Shown in pieces: positions 43,923 through 54,971 of a stretch of DNA of 64,000 nt. The translations under genes and the position numbers were made by a program. The notes beneath the pieces are model-generated. The model was given only the letters and a program-made list of their open reading frames with translations, ran no database searches and was not told the DNA's origin. Location of the stretch: the NCBI RefSeq assembly GCF_023343835.1, contig NC_064433.1, positions 53,038,871 to 53,102,870 on the forward strand, in the 5' to 3' direction. Numbering within the stretch: position 1 is the stretch's first letter; each line of letters starts with the position of its first letter. The DNA comes from Lagopus muta. Taxonomy: Eukaryota; Chordata; Aves; Galliformes; Phasianidae.

Positions 43923-46900
43923 GCCTCAGGGCAAGTATGAGGCATTGAGTACCTGTGGCATTAGGAGGCCCGGTTAGCACCTGCTGAGGAACGCAGCGCT
44001 GAAGCAGTTGTTACCGATGCCTTGCTCATTGCTGAGTGGCCTTACCAACGAGCAGGCTCACACACCTGCTGGGCAGCAATGCCTGACGGGGCTGCCATCG
44101 CTTCCTGCCACAGGAGCTGTGTGCTGCCCTCTCCTTGCCTCCCAGGAAGCACGGAGGGCAGAACGCTGGCAGTCATTAGTAGCTGCCTCAGAGATGAAAC
44201 CAAGCCCTGCTGCTTAGGGAGACAGAGAGCTCCCCTTCCTGTGGACAACGACACTTAAGACAAGAACTGTGTGGACAGTTGTTGCATTCTCAAAGACCAA
44301 AGCCTGCTGTAGGTTTTATGAATGCAGGGTGTACTGTTTGCCCTTGCAAGAGCCAAGGGTCCTGTTCAGGCAGCAGTAGTGGCTCCCAGAGAAGAGAACA
44401 CCTGTCAGCCCTGATGCTCTAGTCCAGCCTTTGGAGACGTTAAATGAGATTAAATGCAACAGCCTAATCCGCTTGCGTCCATAAAGAAGACAGCATTTTA
44501 AATAACTATGTTTGTACTACTTTGTCCTAGTTTTTGCATGACGCATGGCGGCGATCATCTCAGAGAAGCTTGTAAGAGCTTTGGAGAAGACTGACAGGCT
44601 ACAGCTGGACTGCCATGTACAGGACTGTTTTTACTTACAAATATATTATTTATTATATATTTCATACATTTTGGATGGGAGTGAAGAAAACACAAACTCT
44701 GATCTTTGCTGTGATGGCTGCTGTTGTCCTTTGTTAATTAAACAGCTGTATCATATAAACTTGCACAAACAGTGCTTGGAACAAGCATCGGGGCAGTGGC
44801 TCAGGGACCATTTGGTGTGCCTTCTGTACAGGCCAGCAACTGCAGAAGCCTCTGGTGCTCAGGACTACTCAGACAGGGGAAAGGGATGCCCCGCCAAGTA
44901 AACTAGCTTATAAAAGTACTCCTGAAAAGAATGGCTTTAAAACAGTATTTTCTTTTTATTTACAGCACTGCCCTTCCCCATAGCACGCTGGCTGATTGAA
45001 AGCCATCTATAGTACCCAGCTTTCTTTATTGCTCTAGAGAGAGACCAAGGCAATGAGGCACCAAATTCTTGCTTGAGGATTCCAGTGTACAGGCCTACAC
45101 ACTGTAGTACTTAGCACTTAACCACTTTTTTAGTTTCAGTTCCTCATGGTCCAGAGAACATGAAGCTATAGTCCACTCTGCAGATCTTGAGGAAAATTAT
45201 TTACTGTAGAGATTTTCACCATGGAGAAATGTCATTCATTTCTCATCACCTGTGTCTTCTGCAGTGTTAGCCAGGAAAATAATTGTACAGCCTTTACATT
45301 TGTTCTAGTCAATCAAAAAGATCAATGTCCATTTCTCATAAGGACGTACAGGCACAATTGAAGTTTGACTGGTGTCTCAGGTTGGCCTTCATTATTGGCC
45401 TTTCTTTAGAGAACCACTGTTAACTGAAATGAAATAATAATTTGTGCTCAGCCTTTGCAGCAAGCTAGCTCATAACTTTTCCTTATCAGTAAAACTGGCA
45501 GAGACAATAAAGCTTACATTTAACGCACTGTTTTATCCTCCCCAAGGCAACGTGGCTACTGAATGATAAGTGCAGCTGCATCTGGCCCTGCAGGTCAGAA
45601 ATGTCCCAGTGTGTGACTGACTGATGGCTACAGTGGGAGGAGAGGGAAAGGGCAAGGCATGTTGTTGTTTACACCAGGGCTCATGACAACAAAGTTGAGA
45701 ACATATCTTGAAGTCACAAGATATTTCGCCCTAATCCTAATAACTGAGCCGGGCAGACTGGCTTTACCACTAACAGATGGATGTTAAGACTTTGAGTTGC
45801 CTGAGACCATCAGGCCCAGATTTCATAATAGGCTCAAGGGCAAGACAAAAAGTCTGCAAAATAGGTGTAAAAATGCTATCTCCACCTGCGCTTCAATTAG
45901 GTATTCCAGGGAGAAGTCAGTCCTGTGAGAAGGAAACAAGACTGCTGCTTTTTCCCACTGACTATTCAAATTTAATACAGGCAAAACTGACCCTATGTGA
46001 GTGCTGAGTTCCTCACTAGGGTCAGGGCGGTCAGCTAACCAAGTTCTGTGGCATCTGTAATCTGGAGTCACTCCAGCATCCTTTCCAGTGAGAGGCTTTT
46101 GACCTCATATCTGTGTGTGTGACAGAATTATGGTGATACATGCCCAAGACGTTTAACTGCTATGTTTTCCTTTCATGACCCATGCCAGTAGTTACTAAGT
46201 GGAATATCATGTATAGGCTGAATACTTTGGTTCACACAAATCCTTGGCATAAAGATCAGATGGCTGAAATATGGGGCTGTGTGATCCTGCCTAGGTTTAG
46301 GATTCACTGTCTCTGAGGAATACTCAATCCAAACTTTATTTAAAAAAAAGAGAAGAATGTTCTGGAAATCCAAGTGAAAACAGACAAGAAAATGTCTTCC
46401 AAGACAAGACTTGGTCGGATTTCTTGCTGTAATCAAATAGTGGAATAGATACATTAGCACCCCAAGCTTTTCTCTTGTAAGGAGTTACGGCTTGCATGTA
46501 TACGTAAAGAACTTCCACTCATGGAATAATTCCTGGCAAACAAATGCATTTCAGCATAACACAAAAGCACACGAAGGAAATAAATCAAATTTGCACTAGT
46601 AGTTCAGCAGCCTAGGTACAGAACTGGAAAGAGCTTCTTGCTTGTAACATTTTGTTATGTCTTCAAGACCCAAAACTATGTATGAAAGATCTCTGCCCAG
46701 AAGTCTGAGTAGAGCTTTGAAGGATTATTTTCATTGATTGTATGTCTTGCACAGAATTGCTCTTCACTTTCATCCCACACATTTCTTTAATACAGGCAAA
46801 TAACAGATACAAACATGAACACAGACTTTTTCAAAGTTAGCTTTACATAGAAAGATACATACTAAAATGCAGGGAAAAAAAGCAAGGTCTGAGGGAGTAA

Positions 46901-47554
46901 CCAACTGCCAAGAGCTTTTTGTTGCATTGTTCCTTAAAAACAAACCAGCAAATCGTTTTGAAATCAACACCAGTACTATTTATTGTTTGATAGTTGTTTG
47001 CTCTTAGCCCAGGTCTAACTCCATGATTGCTTTGCATGTTACTCCTTATGAACCTCCTGAGAAAACTCAAGGCAAAAGCATTGATACAAGTCTACCAGGT
47101 AAAGCCTCTTCCCTAATAGCTGTGAAAGAAAGGGGCAATAAAGAATCAGCTTACATTGTTCACCATCTGGTGATTAAACGATAAAATAAAAAAGAATCCT
47201 TGATAGTCCATCCTGGTGACCTACTTGCTCAGCATGTCTATCAGGAAAAAAGGAGGCGGCATTAAAAACTGAGCGGCCTCATTTCTGTCTGAAGTAAAGG
47301 TAAGCACTGGGACAAAGCAGCAGAGAAGACATTTTTGCATGTTTTGCTATTTAGGATTCTCCAGTTACAAACTCTGTCATATTGGATGCTTTATCACAAC
47401 ACTGTTCCAAGTCGAGAATGCTGGCTCCAAGGATTGGAAGCTGCCAGCTTTATGCAGACACCACCTGACTGCAAACTGTCCCTAACCAGCTTTGAAATAT
47501 CATCTCCAATATGCATTTTGCTCTGAATCTTCAGGCACCTCACTTAACAGAAAA

Positions 47555-47746
47555 AAAGTTTTTTTGGTAGGAATGGTGAGACACTGGCACTGTCCAGAGA
47601 GGTGGTGGACCCCCATTCCGGGAGACATCTAAGGCCAGAGTGGAGGGGCTCTGAGCACCCTGGTCTAGCTGTGGGTGTCCTGGTTCATTGCAGGGGAGTT
47701 GGATTAGATGGCCTTTGGGGGTCCCTTCCAACTCATATGATTCTGT
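47555..47746 (+). mobile_element. CR1 LINE 3'-end fragment
   Basis: GGTGAGACACTGGCACTGTC, GGAGTTGGATTAGATGGCCT and CCCTTCCAACTCATATGATT form a forward CR1 tail ending in TGATTCTGTG. It is about 190 bp long. Confidence 0.85.
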
Positions 47747-48022
47747 GGACAGAACAAACTTTGCTTTCACTTTCAGAGGGAACAGTGAAGTACTGTTCAG
47801 CACAGGGGGTTCAAGAACTGAGGAAAGGCAAGTAAACTGCAAGTGCAATGTATTCCATCAGCATATACAAAGAAGTCTGTATTGCTGCTGCCTGGATGTT
47901 GAGGTTAAAAGAAAGCATCCCTTAGTTGCTTTTTGTCAGTTAGGACTCACTTCCAGAACTATAACCCACAGTTAAAAAAGTCAGATGCTGTGACCACCTT
48001 TGCCTTGCCCCTGTGCGCGATC

Positions 48023-48400
48023 GTAGAATCATTAAGGTTGGAAAGACCACTATGCTCATCTAGTCCAACCATCAGCCCATGTCTGTGACTGCTTTAGCCC
48101 ATGTCACTGATGGAATCATAGAATGGCCTGGGCTGAAAAGGACCACAATGATCATCTAGTTTCAACCCCCCTGCTGTGTGCAGGGTCACCAATGACCAGA
48201 CCAGGCTGCCCAGAGCCACATCCAGCCTGGGTTTGAATGCCTCCAGGGATGGGGCATCCACCACCTCCTTGGGCAACCCAGCATGACAGCTTCTCTTTTC
48301 TGGAACACTTCCAGGGACAGTGACTCCACCACCTCCCTGGGCAGACTGTGCCAGTGCAGCACCACTCTTACCGAGATTTTTTTCCTAATATCCAACCTGA
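48023..48400 (-). mobile_element. Outer CR1 element, split by a second CR1
   Basis: The tail part (GTAGAATCATTAAGGTTGGA... to about 48110) and the upstream part (about 48280-48400: CTGGAACACTTCCAGGGACA, GTGACTCCACCACCTCCCTG) read as one reverse-strand CR1. It is interrupted by about 170 bp of another CR1. Confidence 0.8.
48111..48279 (-). mobile_element. Inner CR1 element inserted into the outer CR1
   Basis: GGAATCATAGAATGGCCTGG, CTGAAAAGGACCACAATGAT and GGGATGGGGCATCCACCACC form a separate CR1 3' end of a different subfamily (the GGCCTGGGCTGAAAAGGACC type). It lies wholly inside the older copy and in the same orientation. Confidence 0.8.
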
Positions 48401-48839
48401 TGTGTGGACACTTTTACATTAAGGGGCATTGTTACCTGAAAGGTCACCAATCCCCCATCCCTTAATCCATCACTGACTAAGGGGGTACACTGAAAGGTCT
48501 GTGCCCAGAACATCCTTACATCTTTCAGTGAGCTGGCAGAGAAGTTGGGTGCCTATCAGCCAACAGTCACTATGCTAACTGCTGCCACCAGCGCAAAAGA
48601 AATTAAAAAGAGGTACGATGCTGATGAATTGAAGGCGTGTTTTTGACACGCCTAAATTTTCCTGCAGCACGGTCTGTCCTATAGCCCGCACAGGGCTTCG
48701 GTGCCGCGCAGTGCAGCGCCGCGTTCCCCTCGGCGCTGGGGACGGCCTCGCTGCCCGCCCCCACAGAGACGGCTCTGTCCCCGTCTGCGTGGCGGCGGGC
48801 TGCCCCGCGGGGGCCCAGGCCCGGCCCCGCGTGCGTGGC

Positions 48840-49027
48840 GGTTTCGCGGAGCGGGGCGGGGCGGGGAGCGGGCGCTGCCCGGGCCGGCGCCCCCGCCCCA
48901 TCGCACGGCGGCGGCGGCTTCCCTCCTTCCTTTCCTCCCTCCCTCCTTTCCTCCCGCCTTCGCTCCCCTCCTGCCTCCTTCGCTCCCGCCGCTCCCGCTC
49001 GGCGCACGGGGTCGGCCCCGTCCCGCC
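48840..49027 (+). promoter_or_regulatory. CKAP4: CKAP4 GC-box promoter and pyrimidine-rich leader
   Basis: A double GC box (GGGGCGGGGCGGGG, 48853-48866) is followed at 48918-49000 by about 80 nt of almost pure pyrimidine (TTCCCTCCTTCC-type) leading to the start codon. The first is typical of Sp1-driven CpG promoters. The second lies in the likely 5'UTR. No TATA box was seen. Confidence 0.65.
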
Positions 49028-49381
49028 ATGTCGGCCGCCAAGCACCGGGGCCCCAAGGGGGGCAGCCCGCCCGCCGCCGCCAACGAGCGGGGCGCGCAGC
49101 CGGGCGGCTCCGAGGAGGCGGCGGCCAAGAAGCCGGCGGCGGCGTCTCACGGCCGGGGCGGCCGGTCCGGGGCGGGGGGCGGAGGGGGCCGTTCCGGAGC
49201 CGGCCCGCGGCGCGGCTGGGCGCTGCTGCTGGGCGCCGCCGTGGTGCTGGGTGCCGCGCTGCCCGCCGGCTGGTACGTGCGGCAGCTGCGGGAGGAGGTC
49301 GGGCGGAGCGCCCGCGAGAGGGAGGCCTCGGGGCGGCAGCGACAAGAGCTGGCCGCCACGCTGGACGCCGTGGTGCAGAAG
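49028..49381 (+). CDS. CKAP4: CKAP4 exon 1 (residues 1-118: cytosolic tail, membrane segment, start of lumen)
   Basis: It begins MSAAKHRGPKGGSPPAAANE and ends QELAATLDAVVQK at the donor CAGAAG|GTAGCG. The start is the first in-frame ATG, with G at -3. The frame is open upstream to about 48701 but without another ATG. The tail is about 40 residues shorter than in human because the Pro/His/Gln-rich and Ser/Ala-rich tracts are absent. Confidence 0.93.
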
Positions 49382-52300
49382 GTAGCGGGGGCGGCGGGCG
49401 GGGGGAGAGCGCCCCGAGGCGGACGTCGGGCGTGGGGGAAGGGGGTGCGCCGCCGAGCCGCGTCAGTGAGGATGCTGTCGTGGACCGCGGGGCCTCCTGA
49501 GGAGTCCGCCCAGCTGGGCTCGCTCGGTGCGAAGCCATTTTATGTAAAGCGGCCGGCACGCTGACGTGGTGGTGGGAGAGCAGACCGTGCCGCCGGGATT
49601 TCCACCATTGCGAAGTTAAAAGGGAGCCTTCTGGACACGTCCGATGTGCGCCGAGGCCGGAGGTGTCAGTAGTACGGCTGAGCGTGGATGTGGATGTGGA
49701 CGTGGCAGGAGCTGCTGTGATGCTGCGCACAGACCCTCGGTCGACAGTGGAGGTGCAGAGCCGTGCCACGAGCACTGCTCCAGCTACAGGGCCTGCCCGG
49801 CTCCTGCTGTCTGTAGCACGGAGTGCGGGGCCAGGATGGCCAGCATCGCAGCAGAGATGTGGAGTGGTTGACAAAGGGTGTGGCTCGAGGGACGCAGAGG
49901 AAACACTCCTGAGTTTTTTCACTTGAGCATTACTAGCCCTCGAGCCAGAGCTTCACAAATGCACTGCCCATCTGGATATGTCCCTGGGTGCTTAAAACCT
50001 TAATAACACGGTGAATGTGAAAGCATATAATCAAAATATCAGTCTTCCATCTGGGGTGTAGTGCAGTGGGCTTGCAGGCAGTGTTTGAAGTTAGGGCCAA
50101 GACCAAGGCGGGGAAATTCCTGTCTCAGCTTAACTGCTGGGAGCTGCCTCCTGTGGGTGCCTGGCTCCCTGCGGGCCAAGAGCTTGTAGGATGAGCCTCA
50201 GCCATAGCTCTGTCACAGGAAGGGAACAGAAGATTCCCGTGAGAGGGGAAAGGGATGTAAGAATGCAGGGCCTTAGCAGCGTTTCGGAAGCAGACTGTAA
50301 GTAAGCCCGTCAAATTCACGAAAGGGTGCTGTTTGCTGCCTCTGTCTCTGCATTGTTGCAGATAACCTCAGATATCTTTTGCATATTCTGTGAGATAGGT
50401 ATGTAGAGTTAGTTTATAAATAGTTGCTTTGAAAGAGAACCAAAACTTCGCTTGCCTGTTCCTAACAGATGGCTGAGGTGAGACACTCTAATACAAGAGT
50501 AAGAGGTGGGAAATGAAGGTAACACAGAGTTTCGGTGTAACCCTTGAAAGCTCTGTGGCTTTGTACTGCACTTACTGAAGAGTGTACTTGAAGGAGAGGA
50601 GCCCAGACTTTTATTTTGCCATTGCACATACGTGTGGGGTCCTGCACTGTACTTAGAGGGTGCTGGGTGGAGCTATCTCCTCTTCAGTCTTCTACTGCAG
50701 AAGGCTTTTGTCAGGGGTGTTATATAAACTCATCTGCTTTACAAATCAGCAGGAGGAGGAAAAAGGAAATGATGTGGAAGTCTGGACTAATATAGCACAG
50801 TTTTCAGAGAGATGTCCCCTGCCTTTTTCTGATGGCTTTTCTCAGGCTGACGTGTGAAGATGGTTAATTAAAAATATGAGTTTGGCAGTTTGGCAAATTC
50901 CCTCATAAGATGGGGAGGAGAACTTTGGTATACTCTCCTCCCAGATTTCTGAATTCCATCTATAGTGATATGGAAAACACTCTCTGTGTGGAAAAAAGTC
51001 AGAATGAATGACAGTCAAGACATAATGAAAGTGAGGTTGGTGAGTCAGAGGAATGGCTCTTGCCTAGCTGCAATAAGTGTGGCAGTATCACCTGCATTTT
51101 TCCCCCTTTCATTCATTTCTTGTTTCATGCATGAGCATGAGACAGTACAAGTGTGAGGAATGTAAAGTTGTTGCAAATGTTTTTACAGAGGAGAGGATAA
51201 AGGAAGTAATCTTTATGGGTGTTCTTAAAACTTCAGGGATCCTTTGGAGCAAGGCCAGGTTACATGGCTGAAGCCTGCAGTCCTTTCTTTGTGCAGCCTT
51301 CCCTTAAAATCTTGGCAAGGGGTTTAGTTTTGCAAAAATACAAATGAATAACTTATTTTCTTGTTAGTAAGTCTATTAAGTGTTTTGAGATGAATTTCTA
51401 GGCTCAGAGGCTGACAAGGAACTGCTAGAGCCATTCTCAGTTGAAAAGAAAATTTTCTTTCTAATGTATGTATTTCTTTCTAATACATAAAATAAAACCA
51501 CCTTTCCAGCTGTGTATCTAATCAGTAAACGTGGCAGCACATGTGGCATGACTGATTAATATACCCTTCAGCAATAGGCATGAGGCAAGGCTGCACACAT
51601 TACTCAGCACTTGCCATCCTGCCAAAGCCTTGAGGTATTTTGTTCATGATGAGTTCCTGTTGCAGCCAGTGGGAGTGCTTACTCTACAAACTAAAAAAGT
51701 ACAACCCACACATGCACAAAAAGAAAACCCAAAAACTTCTCAGCAGTCTTGAGACCAGTATTCTACTTGGCCCCAAAATTAAGTAACACATTCTTTCCTG
51801 TTGGTGTGCCTGGGCAAATATGAGAGCAGATGAGCTTGATGGCTACTCACCCCTTGCCCATTTCCCTGTTGCTGCCATTAGAACCCCAATAAAGACAGTT
51901 TTTGTAGTTGAGAAGCTTAATAGCACACCTGAGCTATGGTAATAACCTGTGTTAGCTTGAGACAGAAGTCAGTCAGTCCCTTTGACTGCTGCTACAGCTT
52001 TGTTCTCAGCCCATGTGCATGCATGCACCCCTGCTCACTAACAGTGTGTTTGTATATGCGTAATCAGGTACTGCTGATTTAGAACAATGAAGCCTTTCTC
52101 TGTTTTTATGTTAAAAACTAGTTAACAAGAAAAACTGGTCTTCAGGAACAGCAAAATGTCATGATTAATGCTTCCATTCCCCAGCTATTCCCAGCTCCCC
52201 TTTTCCCCTAGTTTTTCTCAGTTATACTTCATGTTCAGGTGCTGACCTCAGGTTTAATCTCCTGGTAGAGTGTAATTTTACATGTTCTGTATTCAGAAGT

Positions 52301-53992
52301 GCATGCAGGATAGTGTTTGTTCTTTGTTTTGTTTTCTTCCTTAGTAAAGACTTGCAGCCCACAGGAATCATGTAGAGTAGGAGTGGCTCAGGGTTACAGA
52401 TGCAAACTCTGGAGGCTTGAGCTTGATTTTTCACTGCCATGGATTTCCTGGATAATCTAAGGCAGGTCAGTGAGGTCAAGGGTCCTCACTGGAGGGTATG
52501 TATATAGATCTGTAAGGCTTAAATGATGTATCTGTGTGCCATAGGGTGATTTCAGGTAGGGAGCATGAGGGGACTACGTGAGGGAGCAAGGGCCATCAGG
52601 ATCTTAGTAAAGATGCAGGTAAGGATAAAATTGTGTTAACCATCTGGCTTTTTGTTTTAGGTGCGTTCCCTTCAAGCCACATTTGGAGATTTTGAATCCA
52701 TGATGAAAATTGCTCAGCAGAAGCAGGAGGTTACTGAGAAGGCGGTGAAGCAAGGGGAGAATGAAATTAATCGGATCAGCGAAGTGCTTCAGAAGCTGCA
52801 AAATGAAATTTTGAAAGACTTGTCTGATGGCATCCACATGGTGAAGGATGCAAGGGAACGAGACTTTACATCACTGGAAAACACAGTGGAAGAGAGACTA
52901 ACGGAGCTAACCAAGTCTATCAATGATAACATTGCTGTATTCACTGAAGTCCAGCAGAGGAGCCAAGATGAAATAAAAAACATGAAAGCAAAAGTTGATT
53001 CACTAGAAAAAGCGGATGAGTATAAGCATGAAATAAAGGTGCTAAAGGATGCATTTGGCGAGATGCAAGCATCCATGAAAACCAAAGAAAAAGACATAGA
53101 GACCTTGAAGAATACAATAAACTCCATGGAGTCTGATGTTTATACTGAAGTGAAAGAGTTAGTCAATCTCAAACAGGAGCATGAGAAATTCAAAGAGGCT
53201 GCAGACACTGAGCACCTCTCATTAAAAGCTTTACAAGATAAAGTTCTGAGAGCAGAGGAGTCTATTATGCAGCTCCCTGATGACGTTAAAAGACTTGATG
53301 AAGATTTACTGCGTATTAAAGCTGAGCTCAGCAAATGGGAAGAAAATGAACTCTTTAGAAAAGCATTAGAAACTTTTGAAAATAACAGCGAAGGACTGGA
53401 GTCTCGATTGAGGCACATAGAGGAGAGCTTGAAGTCTGTAAGCTCTGTTGCTTCTCAGCATGACGAAAAGTTACAATCATTCCTTTCTAAGGAGGCAGAG
53501 TATGACAACAAGCTCAGTACTCTAGAACAAAGCATGAGTGGTCTTCAGGGAATCACAGATATGGACATAACTTCAGTCTCAGACGTTCTGAAAAATCTTG
53601 GTGAATCACAGACTTCACTGTACAATGATGTAGAGGACTTAAGAAGAAGTATCAGTGACTTGCCATCCTCGGGTGTCCTTCAGGATGTCCAGAAGCAAAT
53701 TAGTATTTTGTTGGATCAAGGAAGTCTTCAGATGGGTCAAGCACATTCTCAAGGATATCTTGAAAAATTTAATTCTGTGGAAGGCTCTGTAGATGAACTG
53801 AGATCTTCTGTCAGCCAGGTTGATTCTGATTTGAAAATGATCAGAACTGCAGTGGATAGTTTAGTCTCCTACTCTGTGAAAATCGAGAATAATGAGAACA
53901 ACTTGGAGTCTGTCAAGAGCTCCATAGAGGACCTGAGGAATGATCTGGAAAGATTGTTTGTGAAAGTTGAAAAAATACATGAAAAAGTTTAG
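49028..53992 (+). CDS. CKAP4: CKAP4 (CLIMP-63), ER-sheet/microtubule-linking type II membrane protein, two exons
   Basis: CKAP4 is a type II ER membrane protein whose luminal coiled coils set the width of ER sheets and whose cytosolic tail contacts microtubules. At the plasma membrane it also serves as a receptor (for example for DKK1; recalled). Exons 49028-49381 and 52661-53992 join in phase 0 to 561 codons plus TAG, against about 602 in human; the single intron is also as I recall in human. A basic, glycine- and alanine-rich cytosolic tail (residues 1-62) precedes one membrane segment (about 63-84, GWALLLGAAVVLGAALPAGW). The rest is luminal heptad-rich coiled coil with the near-identical blocks AVKQGENEINRISEVLQKLQ, NTVEERLTELTKSINDNIAV and C-terminal DLERLFVKVEKIHEKV. 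No cysteine occurs anywhere in the protein. Confidence 0.96.
49382..52660 (+). other. CKAP4 intron 1
   Basis: A 3.3 kb intron, GC-rich in its first 0.5 kb and AT-rich after. No CR1, RNA gene or alternative exon was recognised. A short GTGGATGTGGATGTGGACGT tandem lies near 49685. Confidence 0.75.
52661..53992 (+). CDS. CKAP4: CKAP4 exon 2 (residues 119-561, luminal coiled coil, stop)
   Basis: The acceptor TTGTTTTAG|GTG begins VRSLQATFGDFESMMKIAQQ, matching human VQSLQATFGTFES. The 443-codon exon is continuous coiled coil rich in E, K, L and S and ends VKVEKIHEKV-TAG at 53990-53992. Its N-terminal third and last 60 residues are the most conserved; the middle is divergent in sequence but keeps the heptad pattern. 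Confidence 0.97.
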   Translation: MRSLQATFGDFESMMKIAQQKQEVTEKAVKQGENEINRISEVLQKLQNEILKDLSDGIHMVKDARERDFTSLENTVEERLTELTKSINDNIAVFTEVQQRSQDEIKNMKAKVDSLEKADEYKHEIKVLKDAFGEMQASMKTKEKDIETLKNTINSMESDVYTEVKELVNLKQEHEKFKEAADTEHLSLKALQDKVLRAEESIMQLPDDVKRLDEDLLRIKAELSKWEENELFRKALETFENNSEGLESRLRHIEESLKSVSSVASQHDEKLQSFLSKEAEYDNKLSTLEQSMSGLQGITDMDITSVSDVLKNLGESQTSLYNDVEDLRRSISDLPSSGVLQDVQKQISILLDQGSLQMGQAHSQGYLEKFNSVEGSVDELRSSVSQVDSDLKMIRTAVDSLVSYSVKIENNENNLESVKSSIEDLRNDLERLFVKVEKIHEKV

Positions 53993-54948
53993 GCAGCATT
54001 GCTCCTTGTGCATATATTGGATTAAAGAAAATAGCTTTTGTATGCCCAGTTTTTTACTCTTTTTAAAAGCAATTTGATACCTCCAAAGAGAATACTTTAA
54101 TAATAGAGACAGTTCTGCTTATTTCCTTTATTTCTCTTTTTGTGTAGTTGTTTTTTTTTTCTTTTTTTTTTTTTTTTCTATTTTATTTTGAGAAAACATG
54201 AGTTTAATTATGGGTTGAGTTTCTAAGCGCTTCTGTTCTCTGTAAAGTTGTACCACTGCAACTGTAGTGGTGTAACTAAGGCACTACAGCCTCATCAGCG
54301 TGGGCACATATTTAACGGTATGAAGGTGTTTCACACTATGACATTAGAAATCCCACACCAAAGGACCACAGCTATTCTGGTATGAAAAGTGTACTGCCAT
54401 ATGCACTGAGGATTTTACTTGTGAGTGTGGTTTAAAAAGCAGATGAACAAACCTGTCACCCTGTCAAATGAAGAGACCTATCACCCTGATCAGCTTTGAA
54501 GCAAATCACCCATTTCTGCAGTTGTGGCTCAGCCATGGGGTCAGTTTACCAGCTACCAGCTGAGTTATAGTCCATTTCTTTGTGCCCTTAAACTGTACCG
54601 TGGAACTAATGGGAAAGCTGGACCTCCAGTAGGGAGAGGTTTGAAGTGGTATTGCTTGGGCATGAGACCTAAGAGAGGTGCTCCACCATATGGCTGGAGA
54701 GGTCAATTGCTTGTGGGTTTCTGTACCGGCAACTTTAGCTGCTGGTGCAAAAGACTGGTGCTCAGAAGGAATGTCTGCAAAGTGGGTACAGTAATTCCTG
54801 TTGTATTTTTGGGCTGTTTACATGACAAGGCTGTTTCTTTTTCATAGAGACCTAAGACTCCATGATACAGAATTTTCTGTAAAAATGATCACAAATGAGA
54901 AAAGAGGACTAAAATTGCAGCAGTCATGTTTCCTGTATAGCAGTCATG

Positions 54949-54971
54949 TTAATAATAATAATAATAATAAT
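54949..54971. repeat. (AAT)n microsatellite in the CKAP4 3'UTR
   Basis: Seven to eight AAT units lie in the CKAP4 3' untranslated region. Confidence 0.85.

Larger units (their letters stand above)
42600..43950. promoter_or_regulatory. TCP11L2: CpG island, probable TCP11L2 promoter
   Basis: This is 1.3 kb of GC- and CpG-dense DNA between AT-rich flanks. It holds a strong minus-strand splice donor at 43246 and two YY1-type motifs at 43881 and 43911. Many overlapping open frames on both strands are compositional artefacts. A plus-strand transcript from the same island is possible but no exon for one was recognised. Confidence 0.7.
43951..48700. other. Interval between the divergent TCP11L2 and CKAP4 promoters
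   Basis: A 4.7 kb stretch with CR1 copies at about 47555-47746 and 48023-48400 and no recognised gene. A 118-codon plus-strand frame at 44545-44901 has an ATG in fair context but an AT-rich, cysteine-rich translation with no family resemblance; it is not called. Confidence 0.65.

Noticed and set aside
44545-44901. 118-codon plus-strand frame starting with ATG GCG GCG
   Set aside because: The start context is fair, but the translation is a mix of AT-run residues and scattered cysteines with no recognised domain, no supporting splice sites and no neighbour context. A non-coding transcript from the island remains possible.
48603-49922. 439-codon open frame on the minus strand across CKAP4 exon 1
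   Set aside because: It is antisense to CKAP4 in very GC-rich DNA, with an Arg/Pro/Ala-rich translation and no domain. All six frames are open here because stop codons are rare in such composition.
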